Assembly (NCBI GenBank): GCA_000436475.1 | Contig: FR886167.1 | Location: 12,526-30,166 of the forward strand | DNA length: 17,641 bases | Source: Eubacterium sp. CAG:248 | Lineage (GTDB): Bacteria > Bacillota > Clostridia > Lachnospirales > Lachnospiraceae | Direction of reading: 5' to 3' | Shown here: positions 5,462-13,382 of the stretch, one piece after another | Layout of the letters: each line of letters starts with the position of its first letter | How positions within the stretch are numbered: the stretch's first letter is position 1 | Translations under genes and position numbers: made by a program | Notes under the pieces: model-generated | What the model was told of the DNA's origin: nothing | Database searches by the model: none | Seen by the model: only the letters and a program-made list of their open reading frames with translations

Positions 5462-8356
5462 ATGATACGAAGGAAAAGATTAGTTTCATCTATTATGGCA
5501 GGTATTATGTCGGGCCTGCTGGTTGTTGGAAATATAGGAGTATTTCCAGACAGAATCGTGGCGCAGGAGGGTACTGCTTTGCAGACAAAAAACATTTATA
5601 CAGCAGTGAAGGATATAAACAATGATGAGAATAACTATAAGCCGCTTGATGTAAGCGACCCTATAGAGTTTGGAGGTACTTATATTAAGTACGATTCTGA
5701 AACTATACAGTTGTCTGAAACAGCGATTTATCTTGATGGTTCATTATCAGATGAAGTCGCTGATAAATATCCATATGTATATAACGATATTACAAAGGCA
5801 CTTAGTGACAGTAGTTTAAAGAATGGAACCGAGGAAGCACCTATGACGGTATATGTGGCACCTTTCGTATACTGGATAGATGATCCGGCAGCTACTGATA
5901 CTAAGCAGCCGGATAAGACATATGGTGTTCCTTATGGAATGATTATTAACAGTGATTATCTTACTATAAAGGGACTTACAAAGGATCCGTATAATGTAGT
6001 ATTTGCTGGAAACAGAGGCCAGTCACATGCTTGTAATGGTAACTACACGATGTTCAGATTCAACTGTAAGGGAGCACTTACAGTAAAGAACATAACGATA
6101 GGTAACTATTGCAGCGTTGATCTTAAATATCCTCTTCTTCCAAAACTGGATATAGATAAGAGAACAAAAACTATTACACAGGCACAGCTTGCTGATATGT
6201 CTGGAGATAAGATGTTTGCAGATAACTGTAACTTTATCAGTCGTCTGAATCTTGATCCTATAGGCGGTGCAGCACGAAGCCTTTATAACAACTGCCATTT
6301 TGAGAGTACAGACGATGCGATTAATGGTAATGCGGTGTTTGTTGGCTGTGATTTTGATTTCTACGGAAACAGACCATTATATTCATCATATAACACAGGT
6401 TCAACATTTTTAGGCTGTATTTTTAACAGTGTTGTTTTAAATGTTGAAGCTGAGCCAATGCAGTACTTCACAAAGGAAGGCGGAACAATAACAGCAGTGG
6501 ATTGTGCATATAAGAGTAACTTCAGTATTCCTTTTGGAATTGCATGGACAAAGTACCCAGATAAGTCACTTAAGTGCTATCAGTATAACATAACACATAA
6601 CAATGAAAGCATAATGATAGCAGGAAAGGATGCTGCTGAAACGGTTGATATGACAGGAAAGCAGGTTCTTAATGCATATAGAATAGAAGATGGTGGAAAG
6701 GTATATTACAATACTTACAATCTTTTAAAGGGCAATGATAACTGGGATCCACTTGGTGTTAAGGATATAGCAGTTAAGAATGGTGCAGACAGTATAGCTA
6801 CACAGCTTAATATAGAAAGCGAAGGTAAGGTAGAAGCTATAGAGTCAGGAACTGAAACAGCTAAGCTGACGGCAGGTGTTAAGTATTTCTATGGTGATAC
6901 AGATAAGAATCAGAAGATTACCTACAGTGTGGCTGATGAATATAAGCCATATGTATCAATAGTTGATAATAAGGACGGAACATGCGTAGTTAATGGTACT
7001 AATAGCGAAGATGAAGCAAAGGAAGTAGTTATTGAAGCAAGTACGGAGAGTGGCTTAAAAGCAGCTATAGCCATAACAGTTAAACCAGCTAAGCTTGCAG
7101 CTCCATCATGGACAAAGCTTCCGGAGGTGGTTAACAATGGTGATGGCACACTTAAAGCAGATTATAAGCTGAATCTTGGTGACAGGGCAGATATGTCAGT
7201 TATTAACTGGTATAGATGCAGTGATGCAAGTGGAAGCAATCCTGTGTTAACAGCAGTGTCTACAATGAATAATCCTCAGTACACATATACACTTACAGCA
7301 GGTGATATAGGATATTATATCTGTGCTTCTGTTGCTCCAAAGAATATAAGAAGTGACTTAGGTGATGCGGTAAAAGTTGTATATTCAGAGGCTGTAAGTG
7401 CAAAGGATATTAAAGCTAAGAATTACACAACAGATTTTTCAGACTTCCCTACTGTTAAACAGCCAGAGATAAAGGAAGGCTTCTGGACAGTGGATTCGTA
7501 CAGACCAGCAGATACAGAGAGCTTTGGAAGCTGGAAGGGTGAAGATACAGAAACACCTTGGGTATATGGTGAAACTGGTAACGGTTCAGTTGGTGCCGGA
7601 ATCTATCAGGGAACACAGGGAGCAAGACTTATGTATACACCAGTTGAAGGCAAATATGGTGATATGACTGTCAAGGTTGTGGCTGATCCTGCAAAGACGG
7701 CAGGTCAGGGCTTTGGTGGTGCAGGACAGTATATGGATGTATGCATTAAGTTTGATACTAAAACACTTACAGGATATGCATTAAGAATCATAAGAACAAG
7801 GGCATCTTCTAGTGCAGTTACATTTGTACTTGTTAAGTATGATAATGGCAATACAACATACATATCAGATGAAGTTATAGCAACATGCTTCCTTACAGGA
7901 TGTGAGATAACCTTAAAGGCAGAGGGAAGCAAGCTTACAGCACATGTAGAAACACCTACAGCACAGCTTGCAGACCAGGCAGCAGCTGGCTATGTTCATG
8001 TGGTTGACTTAAATGCAGATATAGAGGCTAACACATATGGCGGAGCAGCTATACAGCATACAGGAACAACAGGAACTGGTGGATGGCAGAATACAACTAT
8101 GCTTCACAGCTTAAGCATAGAATGGGCTGGTGATACAAACCAGAATCCTGTTGTAGAAGAAACGACAGATAATCCATCGACAGATGAACCTTCAACAGGA
8201 GAGGCTGCTGCAGATGAAACAGCACAGACTGATTCTACAGAGAATGTTAAGACAGCAGATACATCACATGCTGGTATATATGCTGCATTACTTACAGTAA
8301 GTGTTGCATCGCTTATAGCACTTGGATATGTCTGCATAAGAAAAAGAAGAATATAA
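5462..8356 (+). CDS. Secreted surface protein, pectin-methylesterase-like beta-helix
   Basis: A 964-aa exported protein. Residues 1-34 are a signal peptide (MIRRKR, hydrophobic core, probable cleavage after IVA). Residues about 105-380 form a right-handed parallel beta-helix with regularly spaced Asn/Cys turns. Aligned by eye to pectin methylesterases (CE8), LDPIGG (264-269) matches QDTL, STDDAINGNAVF (282-293) matches the DFIFG block, and NRPLYSS (303-309) matches GRPW. Asp265, Asp285 and Arg304 would then be the catalytic residues. The first Gln is absent, so activity is uncertain. Ig-like segments follow at about 440-545 and 546-655, then a concanavalin-like, probably carbohydrate-binding, domain (about 660-890), a Thr/Glu-rich linker and a sortase-like tail (KTADTS at 930-935, membrane segment, basic KRRI end). 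Probably degrades or binds plant polysaccharide at the cell surface. A pectate lyase is an alternative. Confidence 0.8.
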   Translation: MIRRKRLVSSIMAGIMSGLLVVGNIGVFPDRIVAQEGTALQTKNIYTAVKDINNDENNYKPLDVSDPIEFGGTYIKYDSETIQLSETAIYLDGSLSDEVADKYPYVYNDITKALSDSSLKNGTEEAPMTVYVAPFVYWIDDPAATDTKQPDKTYGVPYGMIINSDYLTIKGLTKDPYNVVFAGNRGQSHACNGNYTMFRFNCKGALTVKNITIGNYCSVDLKYPLLPKLDIDKRTKTITQAQLADMSGDKMFADNCNFISRLNLDPIGGAARSLYNNCHFESTDDAINGNAVFVGCDFDFYGNRPLYSSYNTGSTFLGCIFNSVVLNVEAEPMQYFTKEGGTITAVDCAYKSNFSIPFGIAWTKYPDKSLKCYQYNITHNNESIMIAGKDAAETVDMTGKQVLNAYRIEDGGKVYYNTYNLLKGNDNWDPLGVKDIAVKNGADSIATQLNIESEGKVEAIESGTETAKLTAGVKYFYGDTDKNQKITYSVADEYKPYVSIVDNKDGTCVVNGTNSEDEAKEVVIEASTESGLKAAIAITVKPAKLAAPSWTKLPEVVNNGDGTLKADYKLNLGDRADMSVINWYRCSDASGSNPVLTAVSTMNNPQYTYTLTAGDIGYYICASVAPKNIRSDLGDAVKVVYSEAVSAKDIKAKNYTTDFSDFPTVKQPEIKEGFWTVDSYRPADTESFGSWKGEDTETPWVYGETGNGSVGAGIYQGTQGARLMYTPVEGKYGDMTVKVVADPAKTAGQGFGGAGQYMDVCIKFDTKTLTGYALRIIRTRASSSAVTFVLVKYDNGNTTYISDEVIATCFLTGCEITLKAEGSKLTAHVETPTAQLADQAAAGYVHVVDLNADIEANTYGGAAIQHTGTTGTGGWQNTTMLHSLSIEWAGDTNQNPVVEETTDNPSTDEPSTGEAAADETAQTDSTENVKTADTSHAGIYAALLTVSVASLIALGYVCIRKRRI

Positions 8357-8396
8357 AAAGAATATTAAGAAGATAATTGGAATCATAATCTAACAT

Positions 8397-8446
8397 AATC
8401 CCGGTTTAAAGTTACATATGAACTTTAAACCGGGATTACTGTTTTA
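8397..8446 (+). terminator. Intrinsic terminator of the beta-helix protein gene
   Basis: A 17-bp perfect stem: AATCCCGGTTTAAAGTT (8397-8413) with its exact complement at 8421-8437 around a 7-nt loop, then ACTGTTTTAT. It lies 41 bp after the stop. The T-tract is short but the stem is very strong. Confidence 0.85.
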
Positions 8447-8513
8447 TAAAGCTTGTAATGATTATCAAAAATCACATTAGCTTTATTAAATTAGTTTTAC
8501 TACATTGTTTTTA

Positions 8514-9203
8514 CTATTTTTTTACTGATTCAGAAAATATTATATCATACTGATCAGATGGATATACCTGATATATGAAAGAGGATAGCAGTGTTTTGGC
8601 ATTTTCAAGAGCCTTGTCGTATAATCCATTTGCTATGGCATCATTTAATGCCTCATCTGTTAGCTGCTTTAATGCGTCGTTATGTTCGGTAAGAGTTATA
8701 GGTGTAAATATGCTTGTACTTTCGTGGAGCACCTTGAAGGAATCAAGGTCAAGGTCGGCAGAAAGAGTTTTAACCTCAGGTACAGTTACATATATGTTAT
8801 GCTTTGTGTCTTCTGTATCACCCAAACTCCATGTTACATCACTGAAGTTGATTCCAGCCTTGATGTTAGTGTTATATGTGTATATATACTTTGATTCTGT
8901 AAGAGGTATAGATATATTAAAAAGCTTTCTGTCCTTAGTTTCAACACGCACAGACGTTGCTGTTACAGACTGTGTAGCCAGCTCGCCGATATTTTCAAAG
9001 CCTATCTGAGTGACCTTGCCATCTGTCTGGTAACTCGTTGATGCAGTCTTTTTAGTGTATATCAAAGCTATAACAAGCATGGCTATTATTATAATGTTTA
9101 TTATTGTTTTTAACCCTGGAAAATGAGGACTTAATAAGGACCTTTTTTTAGTACGTTTTTTTGCTTCTTTCAAAGCTTCATTATCATGGTATTCTTTATT
9201 CAT
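8514..9203 (-). CDS. DUF4230 domain membrane protein
   Basis: A 229-aa protein with a basic cytoplasmic N-terminus (KKRTKKR at 15-21), one transmembrane segment (about 32-50) and an extracytoplasmic DUF4230 domain. The typical start of that domain is seen in IGFENIGELATQS (67-79), followed by the YTYNTNIKAGINFSDV segment. DUF4230 has no established biochemical role; it is a single-pass surface-exposed domain found widely in Firmicutes. The start codon has GGAG about 14 bases upstream, rather far, but there is no better in-frame start. It has its own promoter and is separated from the phosphofructokinase gene upstream by a terminator, so it is probably a single-gene unit. Confidence 0.85.
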   Translation of the reverse strand: MNKEYHDNEALKEAKKRTKKRSLLSPHFPGLKTIINIIIIAMLVIALIYTKKTASTSYQTDGKVTQIGFENIGELATQSVTATSVRVETKDRKLFNISIPLTESKYIYTYNTNIKAGINFSDVTWSLGDTEDTKHNIYVTVPEVKTLSADLDLDSFKVLHESTSIFTPITLTEHNDALKQLTDEALNDAIANGLYDKALENAKTLLSSFIYQVYPSDQYDIIFSESVKK

Positions 9204-9231
9204 ATTTTAATATTAATCTCCATTCATGTAT

Positions 9232-9259
9232 TTTATATGATGTATATCAGTTATGACAA
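9232..9259 (-). promoter_or_regulatory. Promoter of the DUF4230 gene
   Basis: Minus strand: -35 TTGTCA (9259-9254), 16-nt spacer, -10 TATAAA (9237-9232), giving a leader of about 25 nt. The surrounding gap 9204-9511 otherwise holds only the phosphofructokinase terminator and the A-rich repeat; a possible 80-codon frame across it reads through the terminator and is not a gene. Confidence 0.55.
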
Positions 9260-9315
9260 CATGCATGTATCAATCACATCATAACACATAATTGTAATAT
9301 TTTGGAAAAAAATAA

Positions 9316-9368
9316 GATTAAAAATAAAGTTAAAAATAAAGATGAAAATAAAGATGAAAATAAAAAAG
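9316..9368. repeat. A-rich tandem repeat of about 12 bp
   Basis: About four imperfect copies of AAAATAAAGATG. They lie just beyond the phosphofructokinase terminator on the minus strand, where they read as a long U-rich tail. Probably slippage-prone low-complexity DNA. Confidence 0.7.
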
Positions 9369-9404
9369 TACCCCGGATACCCGTTATGATAAAGGCATCC
9401 GGGG
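9361..9404 (-). terminator. Intrinsic terminator of the phosphofructokinase gene
   Basis: Arms 9404-9394 and 9381-9371 form an 11-bp stem (CCCCGGATGCC with GGTATCCGGGG on the minus strand) around a 12-nt loop. The one non-Watson-Crick pair is a G-U wobble on the minus strand but a disfavoured A-C on the plus strand, and the T-tract TACTTTTTT follows on the minus strand. Both facts fix the direction. Confidence 0.9.
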
Positions 9405-9511
9405 CTATAAAGCCTGTAAGCTTTGATGTGCGGAATAGCTGCCACACGGGGGATTAATAAATGCTGTTCATATCTTAAATAAAATATTGGCATTATCTAT
9501 TAATGCTGGCA

Positions 9512-10738
9512 CTAGTCCATATTTACATTGAGATGTCTTGGAAGACCATCAACCATGATTGGTGAAAGTTCAGCCTGAATCAATGGTCTTATGTAATGAA
9601 TAAGGTCTTCTGTAACGAAATCATCTTCTGTGATCCACTCAAGTGGAACTTTCTTTTCGATGTTAGCAATCTGATGAACATCATGAGTTTCAGTGATGCA
9701 CATATATGGATCATCAGATACTCTCTTAAGTACTACAACTTTACCAGTTTCACCTTCAAATGCAGCCTTTACAGCAGCACCACCAACGTTGAAGGCTTCA
9801 GTGATATCAGTACGTGAAGTCATGTGAGCTGCACAACGCTGAAGAGTAGATAACTCAATAGCTCTTGTCTTGATACCAAGTTCAGAACCTACCTTGTTGG
9901 CAAGGAACTTGGCAGAACCAGCTAACTGCTTGTGACCGAAAGCATCCACGAACTCAACATGCTCTGAAAGCTCGAATACATATCTTCCGTCCATAACCTT
10001 GATACCTTCTGAAACAGCAATAACCATAGAACGACCTTTAGAAGCTATCTCTTTAACTCTTTCAAGGAAGTGGTCGATATCAAATACCTTCTCAGGAAGA
10101 TAGATAAGATCTACACCTTCACAATCTTCGCCTCTTGCAAGAGCAGAAGCGGCTGTAAGCCATCCGGCGTTACGTCCCATAATCTCAACTATTGTAACAG
10201 TTGGGTAATCATATACAAGACCGTCACGGATAATCTCCTTCATAGTAGCTGCAATAAACTTGGCAGCACTACCAAAACCAGGAGTATGATCAGTAACAGC
10301 AAGGTCGTTGTCGATAGTCTTAGGAACACCCATGAACTTTATATCGCTTCCGATAAGAAGTGCATAGTCAGAAAGCTTCTTGATAGTATCCATGGAATCG
10401 TTACCACCAATATAGAAGAAGTATGATATATTAAGTTCCTTAAGAATCTCGAAAATCTTCTCATATGTTTCTCTGTCATCAGAGATTTCAGGAAGCTTAT
10501 AACGACATGAACCTAAGTAAGAAGAAGGAGTTCTCTTTAAAAGGTCAATATCGATATCTGTCTTAATCTTTTCAGAAAGATCTACATACTGCTTGTCAAG
10601 AAGACCCTTGATTCCGTGAAGCATACCATATACTTTATTAGCCCCTCTGTCCTTGGCTGTCTTAAACACACCTGCAAGACTTGAATTGATTACGGCAGTT
10701 GGTCCGCCAGACTGTCCTACGATAACATTTCCTAACAT
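9512..10738 (-). CDS. pfp: Phosphofructokinase, pyrophosphate-dependent type
   Basis: Phosphorylates fructose 6-phosphate to fructose 1,6-bisphosphate in the cytoplasm. The 408-aa protein has the nucleotide/phosphate loop GQSGGPTAVIN (8-18), GGNDS (111-115), PKTIDND (139-145) with the catalytic Asp in TIDND, and MGRNAGW (187-193). Two positions separate ATP from PPi enzymes: ATP types have Gly in GGDGS and Gly before TIDND, whereas here they are Asp114 and Lys140, the PPi signature. The PPi reaction is reversible and saves ATP. The preceding position is Asn113 instead of the usual Asp. ATP use cannot be strictly excluded without an assay. The start has GGAGG (10750-10746) seven bases upstream. 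It is transcribed alone from a structured leader and ends at the terminator at 9404-9361. Confidence 0.93.
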   Translation of the reverse strand: MLGNVIVGQSGGPTAVINSSLAGVFKTAKDRGANKVYGMLHGIKGLLDKQYVDLSEKIKTDIDIDLLKRTPSSYLGSCRYKLPEISDDRETYEKIFEILKELNISYFFYIGGNDSMDTIKKLSDYALLIGSDIKFMGVPKTIDNDLAVTDHTPGFGSAAKFIAATMKEIIRDGLVYDYPTVTIVEIMGRNAGWLTAASALARGEDCEGVDLIYLPEKVFDIDHFLERVKEIASKGRSMVIAVSEGIKVMDGRYVFELSEHVEFVDAFGHKQLAGSAKFLANKVGSELGIKTRAIELSTLQRCAAHMTSRTDITEAFNVGGAAVKAAFEGETGKVVVLKRVSDDPYMCITETHDVHQIANIEKKVPLEWITEDDFVTEDLIHYIRPLIQAELSPIMVDGLPRHLNVNMD

Positions 10739-10755
10739 AAATGTCCTCCGAATTA

Positions 10756-10810
10756 TAAAAAATAATTAAATAATAAAACTCAGGTCAGAATCCCTCGTGA
10801 CTTCTAACCT
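10756..10810 (-). promoter_or_regulatory. Terminator-like hairpin in the pfp leader
   Basis: Minus strand: AGGTTAGAA (10810-10802), 11-nt loop, TTCTGACCT (10790-10782), a 9-bp stem with one G-U wobble on this strand only, followed by GAGTTTTATTATTTAATTATTTTTT-type U-rich sequence (10780-10756). It lies between the predicted promoter and the ribosome binding site, so it resembles an attenuator. The loop AGGG could pair with CCCT upstream (around 10832-10827). I recognise no known riboswitch. Confidence 0.45.
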
Positions 10811-10916
10811 ATGACAAATATGATGCAAGGGTCGCAAGATCAAAGTCATATCATGCAGGCACGAAAGATTTTTGGATGTGAACTTTTAACTCTTACAACA
10901 TAAACATTTTATTAAA

Positions 10917-10948
10917 ATTATATTAACATAATTAGAGCAATCATACAA
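10917..10948 (-). promoter_or_regulatory. Candidate promoter of pfp
   Basis: Minus strand: -35 TTGTAT (10948-10943), 17-nt spacer, -10 TAATAT (10925-10920), overlapped by a perfect TATAAT (10922-10917). It predicts a leader of about 170 nt. Confidence 0.4.
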
Positions 10949-11110
10949 CTCAAATGTGCTTATAAATTAAATAAATTCATAAATTTAGTAAAATCTTTAA
11001 TCATATAGTGGAAACTTTCAAAAAATTTGTAGTATACTGATAATAAGCAAAAGGTATATGACAGATATCTAAAAAAGACAATACATTACAAAGAAAAGTA
11101 TAAGCAGTAA

Positions 11111-11115
11111 AGGAG
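11111..11115 (+). promoter_or_regulatory. Ribosome binding site deciding the start at 11125
   Basis: AGGAG directly abuts the ATG at 11116, which therefore cannot use it. The in-frame ATG at 11125 is nine bases away and is the real start. Confidence 0.85.
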
Positions 11116-11124
11116 ATGTACATT

Positions 11125-11688
11125 ATGAGTAAACAGACATGGAAACCAGGAAATATGCTTTATCCAGTGCCGGCAGTTATGGTCAGCTGTCAGAGAGGTG
11201 AAGAAAAACCCAATATCATAACAGTTGCATGGGCAGGGACTATATGTTCGGATCCTGCGATGGTATCTATATCAATAAGGAAAGAAAGATATAGCCATGA
11301 TATTATAAAAGAATCAGGAGAGTTCGTTATTAACCTTACAACGAAAAAGCTGTGCCGGGCAACGGACTACTGTGGCGTAAAGTCAGGTAAGGATACAGAT
11401 AAATTCAAGGATATGCATATTACACCTGAAAAGTCAGTTAAGATAAATGCACCGGCTATTAAAGAGAGCCCTGTTAACATAGAATGTAAGGTGAAGGATA
11501 TAGTGGAGCTTGGAAGCCATGATATGTTTATTGCCGAAGTCGTCGCTGTTAATGTTGATGAATCACTTCTTGACAGCAAGGGAACATTACATCTTAAGGA
11601 TGCTGAACTTGTAGCTTATTCACATGGACAGTATTACGCACTTGGTGAACATCTCGGACGCTTTGGATATTCAGTAAAAAAAAGGTAA
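11125..11688 (+). CDS. Flavin reductase-like FMN-binding protein
   Basis: A 187-aa soluble protein of the flavin reductase-like domain family, whose members bind FMN in a split-barrel dimer and serve as flavoredoxins or NAD(P)H:flavin reductases. Family features are the opening PVPAVMVSC (14-22), NIITVAWAGTICSDPAMVSIS (30-50) with the hydrophobic strands lining the flavin, and the RKERYSHDIIKESGEFVINL segment (52-71). The C-terminal part carries HLKDAELVAYSHGQYYALGEHLGRFG (156-181), common in the clostridial flavoredoxin-like group. Which redox partner it serves cannot be read from sequence. No operon partner is evident: the phosphofructokinase is divergent, and the peptidase gene downstream has its own promoter 41 bp after this stop. 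Confidence 0.88.
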   Translation: MSKQTWKPGNMLYPVPAVMVSCQRGEEKPNIITVAWAGTICSDPAMVSISIRKERYSHDIIKESGEFVINLTTKKLCRATDYCGVKSGKDTDKFKDMHITPEKSVKINAPAIKESPVNIECKVKDIVELGSHDMFIAEVVAVNVDESLLDSKGTLHLKDAELVAYSHGQYYALGEHLGRFGYSVKKR

Positions 11689-11728
11689 AATTATAAAAAT
11701 AAAATATCTCTAAAGCACGTAAAACCTC

Positions 11729-11757
11729 TTTACAAACAGTTATATGCGTGGTAGTAT
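11729..11757 (+). promoter_or_regulatory. Candidate promoter of the M23 peptidase gene
   Basis: -35 TTTACA (11729-11734), 17-nt spacer, -10 TAGTAT (11752-11757), with an overlapping TATACA as alternative. The predicted start near 11764 coincides with the WalR-like box. Confidence 0.5.
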
Positions 11758-11762
11758 ACAAT

Positions 11763-11790
11763 TGTTACAAAAATGTTACGGAATTATTAC
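11763..11790 (+). promoter_or_regulatory. WalR-like box, three phased hexamers
   Basis: TGTTAC (11763-11768), five bases, TGTTAC (11774-11779), five bases, TATTAC (11785-11790). The first two are an exact match to the WalR (YycF) consensus TGTWAH-N5-TGTWAH known from Bacillus subtilis; the third differs at one base. WalR controls peptidoglycan hydrolases, and the gene downstream is one. The site lies at or just after the predicted transcription start, which would favour repression if that promoter is correct. Confidence 0.55.
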
Positions 11791-11824
11791 ACGGGGAAAG
11801 AATTCCATGGTATATACGATATAT

Positions 11825-11829
11825 GGAGG
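11825..11829 (+). promoter_or_regulatory. Ribosome binding site deciding the start at 11835
   Basis: GGAGG lies five bases before the ATG at 11835. In-frame ATGs at 11748, 11805 and 11823 are poorer: 11748 lies in the promoter and 11823 overlaps this site. Confidence 0.75.
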
Positions 11830-11834
11830 AACGT

Positions 11835-13367
11835 ATGACACGCATTACAAGATATGGAAGAAAGGTAAAAACTACCTTTATCTCAACTATGTTTGCAGCA
11901 TGCATTGCAATAGTGATAGGTATTCCATTTGTATCTAAGAATATGTTTAACAATGATGTGGGATATTACAGCATATCGATTCGTGGTACACATGTCGGAG
12001 CAGCTAACACAGAGGAAGAAGTTAATGTGGCGCTGGCAAATGCACGTCTGCAGTTAAGCCAGCAGCTTGATGATTATATATATATGGACTGTGATGTCCA
12101 GATTGATAAAGAAAACAGGGCTATAGCGTCAAGAATGTCAGAAAAGCAGCTTGAAAGTTCTATATACAGCCAGTTGTTTGACTGTATACTTGATGTTGAA
12201 AAGCAGCTTGCATATACTGTAAGAATAGATGATTATACAGTTAATCTGTCATCCAAGCAGGATGTAGAAGAACTGTTTTCAAAGCTTATACAGCCATATA
12301 ACAGGGCTGATGAGTTTGAGCCGGTTATTAAGTCTAGTTCGGCAGCAGATGGAACATATATAGTGTCTATAGATAAGAATGAGGAGACAACGGTGCAGGA
12401 TACACAGATAGTTGCATCATTCTTTGAAGACAGTACTGGTTCTAACGGTGAAAGCAAGAAGACACCAGATGAGATACAGTCTATAGGTTTTGCACAGAAT
12501 GTATCTGTTAATGCTGTATATGCTGATAAGGTAGAGGTATCAACAGTACAGGAAGCTTATGATACAATAACAAAGGTAAACGATACCAATGTTTATTATA
12601 TTGCTAAAGAGGGCGATACTCTTGAGAGTATAGCTAAAGATAATAACATATCAGTTGAAGATTTGTTAAAGCTTAATACTAAGTTAAAAGAGGACTCAGT
12701 TATAGTTCCAGGTGATGAGCTTGTTATTACGGTGCCTGAGTCAGATATAACAGTAGTGACAACAAAGCAGCTTTCTTATGAGGAAGATTACAACGCAGAG
12801 CCTGAGTATCTTGATGATAACAACAACTATAGAGGTACGAATTATATTCTTGATGAAGGAACAACGGGACATCATTCAGTAGTAGCAACAGTTACATATG
12901 AGAATGGTAAAGAGGTTGCAAGACAGATAACAAGCGAGAATATAACAGTTGAATCAAAGCCGGCAAAGATAGCAGTTGGAACACTTACACCACCAACATA
13001 TATAAAGCCTGTCAGTGGTGGAACATTTTCATCAGGTTATGGTTCAAGATGGGGCACAACTCATTACGGAGTTGACTGGTCATGTAACCAGGGAACATCA
13101 GTTAAGGCTTCAAGAGACGGAGTAGTAACAAGGGCTGGATGGTATTCTGCTTATGGATATTGTGTAGATATACAGCATGAAGATGGCAGCATGACAAGAT
13201 ATGGACATAACAGTAAAGTGACAGTGACTGTCGGCCAGCAGGTAAAGCAGGGTGAAGAGATAGCTCTTAGTGGCAATACTGGTGATAGTACAGGACCACA
13301 TGTGCATTTTGAAATATGGATAGATGGCAGAAGAGTGAATCCACTTGATTATGTAAACAAGAATTAA
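11835..13367 (+). CDS. Membrane-anchored LysM/G5/M23 peptidoglycan hydrolase
   Basis: A 510-aa envelope protein. A basic N-terminus and one hydrophobic segment (about 14-34) give a signal anchor. Residues about 40-240 are an unassigned extracytoplasmic region. LysM (253-299; YYIAKEGDTLESIA) binds glycan strands. A G5 domain (about 301-384) precedes a LytM/M23 endopeptidase (388-506). The M23 zinc site is complete: His410 and Asp414 (HYGVD), His491 (HVHFE), with His489 and His458 (RYGH) as the catalytic histidines, so it should be active and cleave cross-bridge or stem peptides. Its role is probably wall remodelling during growth, division or sporulation. It precedes murA, but a terminator separates the two. 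The WalR-like box in its leader suggests control by a cell-wall two-component system. Confidence 0.93.
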   Translation: MTRITRYGRKVKTTFISTMFAACIAIVIGIPFVSKNMFNNDVGYYSISIRGTHVGAANTEEEVNVALANARLQLSQQLDDYIYMDCDVQIDKENRAIASRMSEKQLESSIYSQLFDCILDVEKQLAYTVRIDDYTVNLSSKQDVEELFSKLIQPYNRADEFEPVIKSSSAADGTYIVSIDKNEETTVQDTQIVASFFEDSTGSNGESKKTPDEIQSIGFAQNVSVNAVYADKVEVSTVQEAYDTITKVNDTNVYYIAKEGDTLESIAKDNNISVEDLLKLNTKLKEDSVIVPGDELVITVPESDITVVTTKQLSYEEDYNAEPEYLDDNNNYRGTNYILDEGTTGHHSVVATVTYENGKEVARQITSENITVESKPAKIAVGTLTPPTYIKPVSGGTFSSGYGSRWGTTHYGVDWSCNQGTSVKASRDGVVTRAGWYSAYGYCVDIQHEDGSMTRYGHNSKVTVTVGQQVKQGEEIALSGNTGDSTGPHVHFEIWIDGRRVNPLDYVNKN

Positions 13368-13382
13368 GTTAACTTATGAATA

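Larger units (their letters stand above)
10739..11124. other. Divergent intergenic region, pfp / flavoprotein
   Basis: 386 bp. On the left it holds the pfp promoter and a leader of about 170 nt with an attenuator-like hairpin; on the right an AT-rich approach to the flavoprotein gene. A TATACT (11033-11038) could be that gene's -10, but no matching -35 was found. No reading frame with coding character was seen. Confidence 0.6.

Noticed and set aside
9316..9368. A-rich repeats considered as a CRISPR or origin iteron array
   Set aside because: The units are about 12 bp, imperfect and without spacers, and no replication or cas gene is nearby.
9251..9493. 80-codon minus-strand frame
   Set aside because: It runs through the pfp terminator and the A-rich repeat; its Phe/Ile alternation comes from the low-complexity DNA, and the downstream gene's promoter lies at its end.
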